NCBI GenBank assembly: GCA_031550615.1
Contig: JAVBOL010000029.1
Span: 1 to 55,406 of the forward strand
DNA from: JAVBOW01 sp031550615
Lineage (GTDB): Bacteria; Bacteroidota; Bacteroidia; Bacteroidales; Rikenellaceae
Direction: 5' to 3'
DNA: 55,406 nucleotides
Numbering within the stretch: the stretch's first letter is position 1; every line of letters starts with the position of its first letter. Below are positions 7,372 through 16,036 of this stretch, piece after piece. A program made the translations under genes and the position numbers. The notes beneath the pieces are model-generated. The model was not told the DNA's origin, ran no database searches, and worked only from the letters and a program-made list of their open reading frames with translations.

Positions 7372-9511
7372 CAACCTGTTAAAACTTATGAGCATCGCCT
7401 GTCTGCTTGGTGCGGTTTCGTGCGGCGGCACGAACTCTTCTGACCGTAAAGACGCCATCGAGGCGGACAGCTTCCTTACCGAGGCCGAAATAGAGGCCGG
7501 GATACTCACCCCCGAGGTGATGTGGAAACTCGGTCGCGTCTCGCAGTCAGAGATCGCTCCCGACGGCAGCTGCGTGGCCTATATGGTCACCCGCTACAAC
7601 ATGGCCGAGAACAAGGGCGTGGGCGTGATGTACCTGACCGACACGGGCAGTATGCGCACCTTCGCCCTTACAGACGGCTCGACCCACGATGGCAGCCCCC
7701 AATGGAACGGCGACGGTACGGTGCTTTACTTCCTCTCGGACCGCTCGGGCGACAACCAGGTCTGGAAAATGGAGGTCATCCTCTCCAAGATGATGCGCGA
7801 GGGGAGCGCCCCCGACCCCGTGCAGGTTACCGACATCGAGGGCGGCATCGAGGGATTCCAGGTAGCCCTGCCGCAAAACAACATCCTCTACACCAAGAAG
7901 GTGAAAATAGACTCGCACCGTTCGTCGGAGATCTACGGCAAGCTCGACAAGTCGCGCGCGATGATCTACGACGACCTTATGGTGCGCCACTACGACCACT
8001 GGTCGGACGGGGAGTTCATGCACATCTTCGTCGCCCCGCTTAAAGGCGAGACGGTCACATCGGGGACGGACATCATGCCCGGCGAGAGGTGGGATTCGCC
8101 GATCTCCCCGGGCTTCGACATGAGCGAAATAGCGTGGAACGGCGACGGCACCCGCCTGGCCTACTCGGCCCGCAAACTCTCGGGCAAAGAGTACGCCGTG
8201 AGCACCGACTCGGACATCTACCTCTACGACCTGGCCGACGGCAGCACGGACAACCTCACCCTCGGCATGCAGGGCTATGACCGCTACCCGCGTTTCTCCC
8301 CCGACGGCACACGCCTGGCTTTCAGCAGCATGGCCACGCCCGGCTTCGAGTCCGACGTGGAGCGCCTTATGGTGGTCGACCTGAAATCGCGCCAGATGGA
8401 GAACCTTACCGCCGATTTCGACTACGGGGTGGAAAACGTCGAATGGGACGACAACGGCCACCTGTTCTTCATCTCAGCGATCAAGGGGGTCAAGAAGATC
8501 TGTTATACGTCACTCTCCGACGAGGAGAGCGGGATCGCCACCTCCCTGTGGGGCGACTACGACATCAACCGCTTCACCCTGCGAGGGGGCAGCATGATCG
8601 CCGAGATCACCTCGCTGTCGATGCCCACCGAGCTCTATAAGGTCGATCCGTACAGCGGTGTCAACTCGCAATTCACCACCGTCAACACGGACATGCTCTC
8701 GCACCTTACCCTGGGCAGGGTCGAGCCGCGCGAAATACCCACCACCGACAAACAGAGCATGCTGGCCTATGTGGTATACCCTCCCGATTTCGACCCCGCC
8801 AAGAAATATCCCGTGCTACTATACTGCCAGGGAGGCCCCCAGAACACGATCAGCCAGTTCTGGAGCTACCGCTGGAACTTCCAGCTCATGGCCGCCCAGG
8901 GTTACGTCGTGGTTGCCCCCAACCGCCGCGGCACTCCGTCGTTCGGAAGCCAATGGCTCAAGCAGATCTCGGGCGACTACTCGGGACAGAACATCAGGGA
9001 CTACCTGAGCGCCATCGACCTGATCGCCAAAGAGCCCTGGGCGGATAAAGAGCGCCTGGGCTGCGTCGGGGCGAGTTACGGCGGCTATTCGGTCTTCTAC
9101 CTGGCCGGCTGTCACCAGAACCGTTTCAAAGCATTCATCGCCCACTGCGGCATGTTCAACCTAGAAAGCTGGTATGGCTCGACCGAAGAGCTGTGGTTCG
9201 CCAACCACGACCTGGGGGGCTCCTGGTGGAGCGACGATCCCACCGCCAAACGCTCATACGCCAATTCGCCCCACCGGCTGGTCAAAAACTGGAACACCCC
9301 TATGCTTATCATCACCTGCCAGCAAGACTTCCGCATACCCTACACCCAAAGCCTCCAGGCCTTCACCGCCGCCCAACTGCAGGGCGTGCCCTCGCGCCTG
9401 GTCTGCTTCGAGGACGAGGGGCACACCATCCTCAAACCCCAGAACTCGCTGGCGTGGAACAACGAATTCTTCGCCTGGCTGGACAAATACGTCAAAAATC
9501 CCGAAAAATAG
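7361..9511 (+). CDS. S9-family prolyl oligopeptidase-type lipoprotein peptidase
   Basis: A 716-residue exported serine peptidase. The N-terminus is a lipoprotein signal ending LLGAVSC, so it should be anchored in an outer or inner membrane. Residues about 50-450 form the beta-propeller (repeated SPDGTRLAFSS-like strands) and the C-terminal 260 residues the alpha/beta hydrolase domain. The catalytic triad is visible: Ser572 in GASYGG, Asp656 in QQDFRIP and His688 in DEGHT. It resembles dipeptidyl/acylaminoacyl peptidases and probably cleaves peptides in the periplasm. It overlaps the Nudix gene by 11 bp and is 6 bp from the EamA gene, forming a likely operon. Confidence 0.9.
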   Translation: MKTNNLLKLMSIACLLGAVSCGGTNSSDRKDAIEADSFLTEAEIEAGILTPEVMWKLGRVSQSEIAPDGSCVAYMVTRYNMAENKGVGVMYLTDTGSMRTFALTDGSTHDGSPQWNGDGTVLYFLSDRSGDNQVWKMEVILSKMMREGSAPDPVQVTDIEGGIEGFQVALPQNNILYTKKVKIDSHRSSEIYGKLDKSRAMIYDDLMVRHYDHWSDGEFMHIFVAPLKGETVTSGTDIMPGERWDSPISPGFDMSEIAWNGDGTRLAYSARKLSGKEYAVSTDSDIYLYDLADGSTDNLTLGMQGYDRYPRFSPDGTRLAFSSMATPGFESDVERLMVVDLKSRQMENLTADFDYGVENVEWDDNGHLFFISAIKGVKKICYTSLSDEESGIATSLWGDYDINRFTLRGGSMIAEITSLSMPTELYKVDPYSGVNSQFTTVNTDMLSHLTLGRVEPREIPTTDKQSMLAYVVYPPDFDPAKKYPVLLYCQGGPQNTISQFWSYRWNFQLMAAQGYVVVAPNRRGTPSFGSQWLKQISGDYSGQNIRDYLSAIDLIAKEPWADKERLGCVGASYGGYSVFYLAGCHQNRFKAFIAHCGMFNLESWYGSTEELWFANHDLGGSWWSDDPTAKRSYANSPHRLVKNWNTPMLIITCQQDFRIPYTQSLQAFTAAQLQGVPSRLVCFEDEGHTILKPQNSLAWNNEFFAWLDKYVKNPEK

Positions 9512-9517
9512 ACCGCT

Positions 9518-10381
9518 ATGCTCTACCTGTTGGCGGCCACCCTGGCTTCGGCCCTGATGGTCATTCTGCTCAAAGTTATCAAAATGCGGGGCAACGACGC
9601 CACCGCGGCGATCATGATGAACTATGTGACCGGGGCGGCGATCACCTTCGCTCTGTCGGGCGGGCGTGCCGACCTGGGTTATATCACTTCGGCGCCCTGG
9701 TTCGGCTTCTCGCTCATCGTGGGTGTGGTTTTCATGCTCTCGCTCGTGGTGTGGGCTTTTTCCGCCGCCCGCTCGGGTATCGCCATAACTACGATCTCGG
9801 GACGCGCGGCGATGGCCATCCCGGTGATCTTCGCCTTCGTGGCGCTGGGCGAGGAGCCCTCGGTGCTCAAGATAGTGCTGCTGGCGGCCATTTTCGCCGC
9901 CATGTGGCTGATCGTGAGCCGGCCCGGCGATAACGCCAAAACAGGCAAGGTTTACTGGGTGTTGCCCCTGTTGGTGTTCGTGCTGAGCGGCACGGGCGAC
10001 ACGCTGCTGCAATATTCGAAAAAGGCGCTTATGGCCGACCCGGGCGACACGCTCGTCTGCACGGGGGTGATGTACTCGGCGGCGTTCGTAACGGCCCTGA
10101 TCTTCTATATCATCGAGCAGCGTGGCCGCATGCCCATGCCCTCGCTGCCCTCGTTAGGCTGGGGCGTGGTGCTGGGACTGGCCAACACGGTGTGCGTTCT
10201 GGGAATGTTCCACGCCCTGGGCGAACTCGACGGGTCGACATTCTTCCCGCTCTACTATATCGGGGCGGTTATCATCACCACTGCGGTAGGCGTGCTGGCT
10301 TTCCACGAAAAACTCTCCGCAAGGAACTATGCCGGTATCGTGATCGCGCTCACCTCTATCGTACTGTTGGCGATGCTTTAG
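9518..10381 (+). CDS. EamA/DMT-family transporter
   Basis: A 287-residue inner-membrane protein with about ten hydrophobic segments arranged as two EamA halves (about 1-135 and 145-287), matching the drug/metabolite transporter superfamily. The substrate is unknown; family members export small metabolites. It is the last gene of the Nudix-S9 group and ends just before a strong bidirectional terminator. Confidence 0.85.
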   Translation: MLYLLAATLASALMVILLKVIKMRGNDATAAIMMNYVTGAAITFALSGGRADLGYITSAPWFGFSLIVGVVFMLSLVVWAFSAARSGIAITTISGRAAMAIPVIFAFVALGEEPSVLKIVLLAAIFAAMWLIVSRPGDNAKTGKVYWVLPLLVFVLSGTGDTLLQYSKKALMADPGDTLVCTGVMYSAAFVTALIFYIIEQRGRMPMPSLPSLGWGVVLGLANTVCVLGMFHALGELDGSTFFPLYYIGAVIITTAVGVLAFHEKLSARNYAGIVIALTSIVLLAML

Positions 10382-10393
10382 CCTCTGCCCTTC

Positions 10394-10428
10394 AAAAAAC
10401 CCGCCGCGAAAAACGCGGCGGGTTTTTT
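10394..10428. terminator. Bidirectional terminator
   Basis: AAAAAACCCGCCGCG pairs perfectly with CGCGGCGGGTTTTTT around a 5-nt A loop, giving T runs on both strands between the EamA gene and ruvA. Confidence 0.9.
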
Positions 10429-11029
10429 ATAACTTCTTGAGCGCCGCGCGGATAATTGATTCCACGTCCGCCGCCGGGTTTTCGCCCAGCAGCCCCCGCA
10501 CCACCTTTTCCGACGGGGCTTTCGAGAAACCGAGCATAACGAGCGCCGAGATCGCCTCTTCCATCACCCGGTCCACGACCCCGCGCACCGGAGCGACCGG
10601 CGCCGTGCCCCCGTCCGGGGCAGAGGTCACCGCAAGCACCTTGTCGCGCAGGTCCACGCATATCTTTTGCGCCGTCTTGAGCCCCAGCCCCTTGACGTTC
10701 TTCAAAAGGGTGGTGTTCTCGGTCGCGATAATGTTCGACAGCTCACGCGGGGCATAGGTCGAGAGTATCATCCGCGCCGTGAGCGCCCCCACGCCCGACA
10801 CACCGATCAGAAGGCGGAATATATCGCGCTCCTGTGCCGTGGCGAAACCGTAAAGAATGAGCGCGTCCTCACGCACCACCTGGTGCAGGAAGAGTTGCGC
10901 CGAGTCAGCGCCCTCGATGGCGGTGTAGGTATGCAGCGAGATGTGCAGAAAATAGCCTATGCCCCCAGCCTCGACGACTGCGGCGGTGGGGGTGAGTTGC
11001 GCTATGCTTCCTTTTATATATTCGTACAT
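10427..11029 (-). CDS. ruvA: Holliday junction DNA helicase subunit RuvA
   Basis: A 200-residue protein that binds the four-way junction and loads RuvB for branch migration. The N-terminal OB-fold starts MYEYIKGSI, the middle carries helix-hairpin-helix motifs (LLIGVSGVGALTARMIL, LKNVKGLGLKTAQKI), and the C-terminal domain III that contacts RuvB ends the protein. Length is normal. ruvB is not adjacent. It is a single-gene unit here, with its 5' side facing the OmpH-like gene. Confidence 0.95.
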   Translation of the reverse strand: MYEYIKGSIAQLTPTAAVVEAGGIGYFLHISLHTYTAIEGADSAQLFLHQVVREDALILYGFATAQERDIFRLLIGVSGVGALTARMILSTYAPRELSNIIATENTTLLKNVKGLGLKTAQKICVDLRDKVLAVTSAPDGGTAPVAPVRGVVDRVMEEAISALVMLGFSKAPSEKVVRGLLGENPAADVESIIRAALKKL

Positions 11030-11096
11030 AATATCAGATTAATACCCTGCCGTGGAACATTTCATGGCAAAGCTATGCAAATGGGTGGAAAATTTA

Positions 11097-11104
11097 TATC
11101 TTTG
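11097..11104 (+). promoter_or_regulatory. -7 box for the OmpH-like gene
   Basis: TATCTTTG is an exact TAnnTTTG match 33 bp before the ATG at 11138. Confidence 0.6.
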
Positions 11105-11137
11105 CACCTAATTATTACTAAAAAACGCTCAACAGAG

Positions 11138-11755
11138 ATGAGAAAACTCATTATTATCGCGGCCTGCGCATCGGTGGTTATGGCAGGATGCAAAGGCGGC
11201 GGCAAGGCTGCCTCGGGCAACGGCGCCGATTCGACCCAGCTTCGCACGCCCAGCGGCCAGGTGGCTTATGTGAATATGGATTCGCTGGTGAGCCACTACG
11301 ATATGTACCACGACCTGCGCGCCGATTTCGAGGCCAAGGCCAAAAAGGTGGATAACGACCTGACCTCCAAGGGACGCAGCTTCGAAAACGCGGTTGCCGA
11401 CTTCCAGAATAAAGTACAGAAAGGCCTGGTTACCACGGCCACGGCGCAAGGCATGCAAGCCGACCTGGAAAAACGCCAGCAGACCCTTATGCAGCAGCGC
11501 GACCGCGCAATGGCCGAGATCGCCGAAGAGGAGCAGGTGCTTCTCAACCAGATACATTACAGCATAGTGGAGTTCCTCGGCGAATTCAACGCCGACTACC
11601 GCTACGGTGTGATCCTGAGCACTTCGACAGCCGGCCCGATCCTCAATGCCGACCCTCTGCTCGACATAACCTCGCTGGTGGTAGAGGGACTGAACAAGAA
11701 ATACAGCGCCGAGAAGTCTAAGGCGAAGAAGCCCGCCAAAGAGAAAGAAGAATAG
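11138..11755 (+). CDS. OmpH/Skp-family lipoprotein chaperone-like protein
   Basis: A 205-residue protein with a lipoprotein signal ending VVMAGC. The body fits the OmpH (Skp) family: a strand AYVNMDSLVSHYD, then a long coiled coil (about 65-145, DLEKRQQTLMQQRDRAMAEIAEEEQ region), then a short strand region and a Lys-rich tail. Skp proteins hold unfolded outer membrane proteins in the periplasm; lipidation would tether this one. The frame continues far upstream of 11138, but only this ATG gives a signal peptide, and it follows a TATCTTTG box. Confidence 0.85.
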   Translation: MRKLIIIAACASVVMAGCKGGGKAASGNGADSTQLRTPSGQVAYVNMDSLVSHYDMYHDLRADFEAKAKKVDNDLTSKGRSFENAVADFQNKVQKGLVTTATAQGMQADLEKRQQTLMQQRDRAMAEIAEEEQVLLNQIHYSIVEFLGEFNADYRYGVILSTSTAGPILNADPLLDITSLVVEGLNKKYSAEKSKAKKPAKEKEE

Positions 11756-11775
11756 GGTTTTTACCAGATACACAG

Positions 11776-11808
11776 AAACTCCCGCGACGTTAGACGCGGG
11801 AGTTTTTT
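11776..11808. terminator. Bidirectional terminator
   Basis: AACTCCCGCG/CGCGGGAGTT stem with an 8-nt loop and a T run follows the OmpH-like gene and faces the ung stop. Confidence 0.85.
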
Positions 11809-11809
11809 A

Positions 11810-12472
11810 TTACCATACTACCTTCTGTCCGCCGTGGGAGGCGATATATTCATTGGCCGCATTGAAATGCCCGCAGCCGAAAAAGCCGCTGTGCGCCGAG
11901 AATGGCGAGGGGTGCGGTGAGCGCAGCACCAGGTTCCGCCCGGCGTCGACCAGCGCACCCTTGCGCTGTGCGTAGGCCCCCCACAACATATAGACCACCC
12001 CCTGCATACGCTCGGAAATGGTCCTGACCACGGCGTCGGTGAACTCTTCCCACCCATGTCCGGCATGCGAGGCGGGTTGGTGCGCCCTTACCGTCAGCAC
12101 GGCATTGAGCAGCAGCACGCCCTGCTCGGCCCAGCGGTCGAGGTTACCCGTAGCGGGATATGGCGCGCCCGTTTCCGCGCCCACCTCCTGGAAAATATTG
12201 CGCAGCGAGGGAGGGAAAGCCACCCCGTCGGCCACCGAGAAACACATGCCGTTGGCCTGGCCGGGCCCGTGATAGGGATCCTGCCCGATGATCACCACGC
12301 GCAGCTTTTCTGGCGGACATTTGTCGAAAGCGTGGAAAATGCTGCGCCCCGGCGGGTAAACCGTCCCCGCGGCATATTCGTTCTTTACAAAGGTGACCAA
12401 ATCCTGAAAATACCCTTTTTCAAACTCCGGGGCAAGCAACTGCTGCCAGCCTGGCGCTATGCGTACATCCAT
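11810..12472 (-). CDS. ung: Uracil-DNA glycosylase
   Basis: A 220-residue family 1 enzyme that removes uracil from DNA. The water-activating motif GQDPYHGPGQANG (Asp65) and the C-terminal HPSPFSAHSGFF (His187) are intact, and length matches the family. It is monocistronic; a 187-bp gap with a large structured repeat separates it from the S24-type repressor gene on the same strand, so transcription from the repressor promoter into ung is possible but not shown. Confidence 0.95.
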   Translation of the reverse strand: MDVRIAPGWQQLLAPEFEKGYFQDLVTFVKNEYAAGTVYPPGRSIFHAFDKCPPEKLRVVIIGQDPYHGPGQANGMCFSVADGVAFPPSLRNIFQEVGAETGAPYPATGNLDRWAEQGVLLLNAVLTVRAHQPASHAGHGWEEFTDAVVRTISERMQGVVYMLWGAYAQRKGALVDAGRNLVLRSPHPSPFSAHSGFFGCGHFNAANEYIASHGGQKVVW

Positions 12473-12522
12473 ATCAAAAGAAGTTAAATTTTTTATCGGG
12501 AGTCCTGACTCCAGCCAACGAA

Positions 12523-12642
12523 GCTGTGCATTATGTGCGCCAGATTTCTCTTATCGTTTGAGCATCAAACCGGAGCAGCCTTCTGGCTGTGAGGATTTGA
12601 GCGGAAAAGGATAAGAGAAATCTGGTGTGCATAATGCGCAGC
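12523..12642. repeat. Structured repeat A: 33-bp hairpin element
   Basis: Arms 12523-12555 and 12610-12642 pair over all 33 positions; the only four departures from Watson-Crick pairing are G-U. The 54-nt interior holds two smaller hairpins: GTTTGA/TCAAAC (12556-12570) and CAGCC/GGCTG (12576-12589). CAGCCAAC occurs at both edges (12512-12519, 12639-12646). Positions 12645 down to 12589 on the minus strand match 15951-16007 at 43 of 57 bases, so this is one of two related elements around the phage-like cassette. It could be a structured RNA or a small mobile element. Confidence 0.7.
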
Positions 12643-12659
12643 CAACCCAGCACGGGGAC

Positions 12660-13337
12660 CTATTTAATAGAGTTCATGCGGATACTGGCCTTAATCAGCG
12701 CCAGTGCACGTATTCGGCTAAGTTCCACCTCTTTGTCGGCGTGATACTTATTCTGGCTGACCAGCTTTATAAACCCTGGGCGTTCGCTGCGATGGATATA
12801 CTTTACCATTATATACTCCTCTCCCTCGGTGTCTATCGATAGCAGGTACATCTCCCCCCAGAATATATTATTCTCTATGTCGTTGATCTGCTTGTACAAA
12901 ACGATGTCGCCGCTCTTGATCAGCGGGTACATGCTGTCGCCCACGACATAGACCGCCCCGTCGCACTTTGGCAGGTTGGGGATATGGATGTAATCTATCG
13001 GCTGGAACGAATAGCGGTCGGTGAAGAGCGGCACCAGCCCCGCCGTAACGGTTATGTCGTACATCGGCACGCTCTGCGAGGGCAGCATGCGCTCGATGGT
13101 TCCCGCCAGGGGATTCACCCCTCCCGTAATAGGGTCGAACATAGGCCCTTTGCCTGTTTCGAGCCAGTCGGCGTTGACGTTGAATTCCTGGACTATAATG
13201 TTCCTGTTGCGCTCGGAAAGGGCGGCGCGACCGGTCTCGATCATCGAGAGTGCGCTCTTGCCGATACCCAGCCGGCGGGCCATCGCCTCCTGCGTAAGGT
13301 TTAATTCATTGCGGATCTGCCTGATACGACTTTCCAT
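12660..13337 (-). CDS. XRE/S24 LexA-like repressor
   Basis: A 225-residue transcription regulator. Residues 5-58 form a helix-turn-helix of the XRE type (LTQEAMARRLGIGKSALSMIE), and residues about 125-225 an S24 peptidase domain. The self-cleavage set is visible: Ala99-Gly100, Ser135 in VGDSMYP and Lys179 in IMVKY, with an Ala-Gly to Ser distance of 35, as in LexA. It is therefore expected to be inactivated by RecA-stimulated autocleavage, like CI-type phage repressors. Its own promoter carries overlapping palindromes. It diverges from a small gene and two terminase genes, which points to phage origin. Confidence 0.88.
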   Translation of the reverse strand: MESRIRQIRNELNLTQEAMARRLGIGKSALSMIETGRAALSERNRNIIVQEFNVNADWLETGKGPMFDPITGGVNPLAGTIERMLPSQSVPMYDITVTAGLVPLFTDRYSFQPIDYIHIPNLPKCDGAVYVVGDSMYPLIKSGDIVLYKQINDIENNIFWGEMYLLSIDTEGEEYIMVKYIHRSERPGFIKLVSQNKYHADKEVELSRIRALALIKASIRMNSIK

Positions 13338-13369
13338 ATTATTTTGTCAAATATTTGTACTTTGATTGT

Positions 13370-13391
13370 TTGGAAAATCCAATTTTTGGAT
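13370..13391. promoter_or_regulatory. Overlapping palindromic operators of the S24 repressor
   Basis: TTGGAAAATCCAA (13370-13382) and ATCCAATTTTTGGAT (13377-13391) overlap and lie between the repressor -7 box and its ATG. A related TTTGGAAA on the minus strand covers its -33 region (13431-13438). The arrangement suggests autorepression, which is an inference. Confidence 0.55.
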
Positions 13392-13405
13392 ATACATTTG
13401 TACCA

Positions 13406-13437
13406 CAAAGTTAAAATATTTATTTTTAATTTCCAAA
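13406..13437 (-). promoter_or_regulatory. Repressor promoter
   Basis: On the minus strand TTTG (13434-13437), a 20-bp spacer and TAACTTTG (13406-13413) closely match the Bacteroidota TTTG-N19-TAnnTTTG promoter. Confidence 0.7.
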
Positions 13438-13559
13438 CGTTCCTTCTTATTTAACACCCGCCCGCAGGGAAAAGATGGCGCCGCAGGGCCGTAAACCGCC
13501 GTTCCATTTTTGTATAAACGCCACACCGGGCTTCCACTTTACTTTTACACAAAAAAGAA

Positions 13560-13832
13560 ATGATACACATCGACCAAGCCGCATACACCGGGGTGGCGCA
13601 GCTGCTTGCCACCCGGATCGCCGACACCGCATATTTCAACGGGTCGGTGGAATACGACACCGAAGAGTTCTGTTCGCGCCTCACGTGCACACTTATAATA
13701 TACCGCCGCGGCGACGCGCTGCACGACATCGTACCCGTCTGGTGGGACTTCGAGCTGCACCAGGCCACCGGGCAGCAACCCACCGACTTCTCGTGGGGCG
13801 AACTGAAAGAATTCCTCCTCGAACTGTTATAA
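13560..13832 (+). CDS. Small hypothetical protein of the phage-like cassette
   Basis: A 90-residue acidic soluble protein that I do not recognise. It has an N-terminal helix, two strands around residues 40-66 (SRLTCTLIIYRR, DIVPVWWDFEL) and a C-terminal Leu-rich helix. It lies between the divergent S24 repressor and the terminase genes and is written in the same direction as the latter. Its place suggests an accessory phage gene, but no function can be given. The sequence between it and the next gene (13833-14008) holds no visible gene. Confidence 0.65.
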   Translation: MIHIDQAAYTGVAQLLATRIADTAYFNGSVEYDTEEFCSRLTCTLIIYRRGDALHDIVPVWWDFELHQATGQQPTDFSWGELKEFLLELL

Positions 13833-14008
13833 CGGCAAGAATATAAACCCCGCGGCGCAACACTCTTTGGGGAGGGACGCCACCCCTGGCCGCACATCAC
13901 TCTCTGCAAAGGGCGGGCACGCCGCACAACCCATTCTCAGGCAGGACGCTGCCGCGGCGTTGCCTCTTCCCGCCCTTGCCCGCTTGCCATCGTTTAAATA
14001 CCTTTATT

Positions 14009-14419
14009 ATGCTACCTAAAAAACAACCCTCCACACCCCTAACCCTCGCCAGGGAAAAACCGGTCACGGAACTCGACAAACTCTCCCGCCGCGCCGTGCG
14101 CGGTCTGGGCAAACGCTCCGCCGGCTACACCTCGCGCGAAGTAAAGACCACCTACGAACTCGATGCCACAGGGCAGCGCACCGTAAAGAACCAGGTGGTC
14201 ACCAGCAAACAGAACCCGCCCGACCTTGAGGCTATCATCTTCACGCTCACCAACCTCGAAGCCGGACGCTGGAGCGTAAAACCCGAAGCCCCGCCCGTAG
14301 CCGCAGCCGAAAACGCCGGGGCGGGCGCCCTGGCAACCATTCCCGACGACCTGCTTCGCGGCATTCTCCGGTATTTCCCCGAGCACTCGCCCGAAAGCAA
14401 CGAAACCCCCGCCCAATGA
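14009..14419 (+). CDS. Probable terminase small subunit
   Basis: A 136-residue basic protein with a Lys/Arg-rich N-terminal half, a central segment TSKQNPPDLEAIIFTLTNLE and an Ala/Pro-rich linker before a C-terminal helix. The QNPPDLEAIIFTLTN-type segment is familiar from phage small terminase subunits of Bacteroidota, and the gene overlaps the large subunit by the ATGA pair. The ATG at 14009 is preferred to an upstream in-frame ATG at 13976. Small subunits recognise phage DNA for packaging. The call rests on context as much as on sequence. Confidence 0.6.
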   Translation: MLPKKQPSTPLTLAREKPVTELDKLSRRAVRGLGKRSAGYTSREVKTTYELDATGQRTVKNQVVTSKQNPPDLEAIIFTLTNLEAGRWSVKPEAPPVAAAENAGAGALATIPDDLLRGILRYFPEHSPESNETPAQ

Positions 14420-15927
14420 CCCTCGATGAACCGGAAAGCGAGGTAACACGCGCCCTGCGGCTGCTGCACCGCCGTCCCTCGCTGCGCCGGCTGGGCCACC
14501 AGGCGATACGCGCGGAGCTTGCCCGCCGCCACTTCACGGAGTTCGCGCCCTGGGTGTGGCCGCGCCTTGAGCTCTCGCCGTTCCATGTGAGCTACCTGAG
14601 GGTGCTGGAGAGTTTCGCCCGCGGGGAGATCCGCCGGCTGATGGTCTCCGTGCCCCCGCAACACGGCAAATCACTGGCCACCACCATCTTGTTACCCACC
14701 TGGCTGTTGGGCGACGACCCTTCGCGGCGCATCGCGATAGCCTCATATAACGCCTCCCTTGCCACACGCTTCAACCGCCAGGTGCAACGACTGCTGGGCT
14801 GTGCGCGCTATGCCGCCTGTTTTCCCGCCAGCGCCCTGCGAAAAGGGCGCAAGGGCGACGCCGGGTACTCCCGTTCGGCAGCGCAGATCGACATCCCCGG
14901 CCACTCCGGCGGCACTTTCGCCGTGGGACGCGAAGGCACGCTGACGGGCAACAGCGTCGACGTTTTTATCCTCGACGACCTCTACAAAGACGCCATGGAG
15001 GCCAATTCGCCCATCGTGCGCGAAAATTGCTGGGAGTGGTACACGAGCGTCGTCCGCACACGCCTGCACAACCGTTCGCAGGAGTTGATCGTCTTCACCC
15101 GCTGGCACGAGGACGACCTTATGGGGCGCATCGCCGCCCGCGAAAAGATAACTCCACTGACCGAATGGTCGCAACTGGACACCCCCTGCGAGGGCTGGCT
15201 GCACCTGAATTTCGAGGCGATAAAACAATCTCCCCCTTCCTCGATCGATCCGCGCGAGGAAGGAGAGCCCCTCTGGCCCGCACGCCACGGCATCGAACGC
15301 CTGACTGCGGCCCGCAGCCTCGATCCGGCGCGTTTCGCCGCACTCTACCAGGGGAACCCGGCCTCGGGCGAGGGCATCCTCTACGGCGAACGATTCCAGA
15401 CATACGACGTCCTTCCCGCCGATGTGGTACGCCGCGCCAGCTACACCGACACCGCCGACACGGGCGACGATTATCTATGCACGGTATGCTACTGCGTGGG
15501 GCGCGACGGGCTGGTTTACGTCACCGACGTGGTCTACTCGCGCCAGCCCATGGAGATCACTGAACCACTTGTTGCACAGGTGATTGCACGCAACGACACC
15601 CGCCTGGCGTGGGTAGAGAGCAACAACGGCGGCCGCGGGTTTGCCCGCGCCCTGGGACGCGCCCTGCCGGGTGTGGACGTCCGCTGGTTCCACCAGTCGG
15701 CCAACAAAGAGGCGCGCATCCTCTCCAACGCCCCTACGCTGTTGCAGACCGTGCGCATGCCGCGCGGCTGGATGGTCCGCTGGCCGGAATGGTACGCCCA
15801 CCTGACCGCCTACCGGCTGCCGATGACCGCCAACCGGTGGCACGACGCGCCCGACGCGCTGACCGGGGTTATAGAAAAGGAATCCGCGGCGAGAAGCACC
15901 CTGCATGCGGTGCGGTTTTCGAAATAA
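14416..15927 (+). CDS. Phage terminase large subunit
   Basis: A 503-residue ATP-driven packaging motor and nuclease. The ATPase part has a Walker A-like VPPQHGKS (Lys85), Walker B FILDD (Asp187-Asp188) and the coupling motif FTRWHEDDL (228-235). The RNase H-like nuclease keeps acidic residues in SYTDTADTGDD (Asp345), WVES (Glu401) and HDAPDAL (Asp477, Asp480). It is full-length and apparently intact. No portal, capsid, tail or lysis gene follows; the next gene is unrelated. An intact terminase without a phage is odd and suggests either a satellite-like remnant or domestication. Confidence 0.9.
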   Translation: MTLDEPESEVTRALRLLHRRPSLRRLGHQAIRAELARRHFTEFAPWVWPRLELSPFHVSYLRVLESFARGEIRRLMVSVPPQHGKSLATTILLPTWLLGDDPSRRIAIASYNASLATRFNRQVQRLLGCARYAACFPASALRKGRKGDAGYSRSAAQIDIPGHSGGTFAVGREGTLTGNSVDVFILDDLYKDAMEANSPIVRENCWEWYTSVVRTRLHNRSQELIVFTRWHEDDLMGRIAAREKITPLTEWSQLDTPCEGWLHLNFEAIKQSPPSSIDPREEGEPLWPARHGIERLTAARSLDPARFAALYQGNPASGEGILYGERFQTYDVLPADVVRRASYTDTADTGDDYLCTVCYCVGRDGLVYVTDVVYSRQPMEITEPLVAQVIARNDTRLAWVESNNGGRGFARALGRALPGVDVRWFHQSANKEARILSNAPTLLQTVRMPRGWMVRWPEWYAHLTAYRLPMTANRWHDAPDALTGVIEKESAARSTLHAVRFSK

Positions 15928-15946
15928 CGTGATCTGTCTTCAATTC

Positions 15947-16033
15947 TTGGTTGGCTGCACATATTGCACGCCGCTTTCCTCTAATCCTTCTCATCCCAAA
16001 TTCTCACGTACACAAAACAAGCCGGCCAACCAC
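15947..16033. repeat. Structured repeat B, related to repeat A
   Basis: The element is bounded by the 8-bp inverted repeat TGGTTGGC (15948-15955) and GCCAACCA (16025-16032). Its 15951-16007 part matches the minus strand of repeat A at 43 of 57 positions without gaps, but it lacks A's second arm. A and B sit at the two ends of the repressor-terminase cassette. Confidence 0.6.
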
Positions 16034-16036
16034 ACC

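Noticed and set aside
12496..12512. GGAGT/ACTCC hairpin beside repeat A as a terminator for the repressor gene
   Set aside because: On the minus strand it is followed by A-rich, not T-rich, sequence, so it does not look like an intrinsic terminator.
13976..14008. Upstream ATG for the small terminase gene
   Set aside because: The extra 11 residues look random, and the start at 14009 gives a natural N-terminus.
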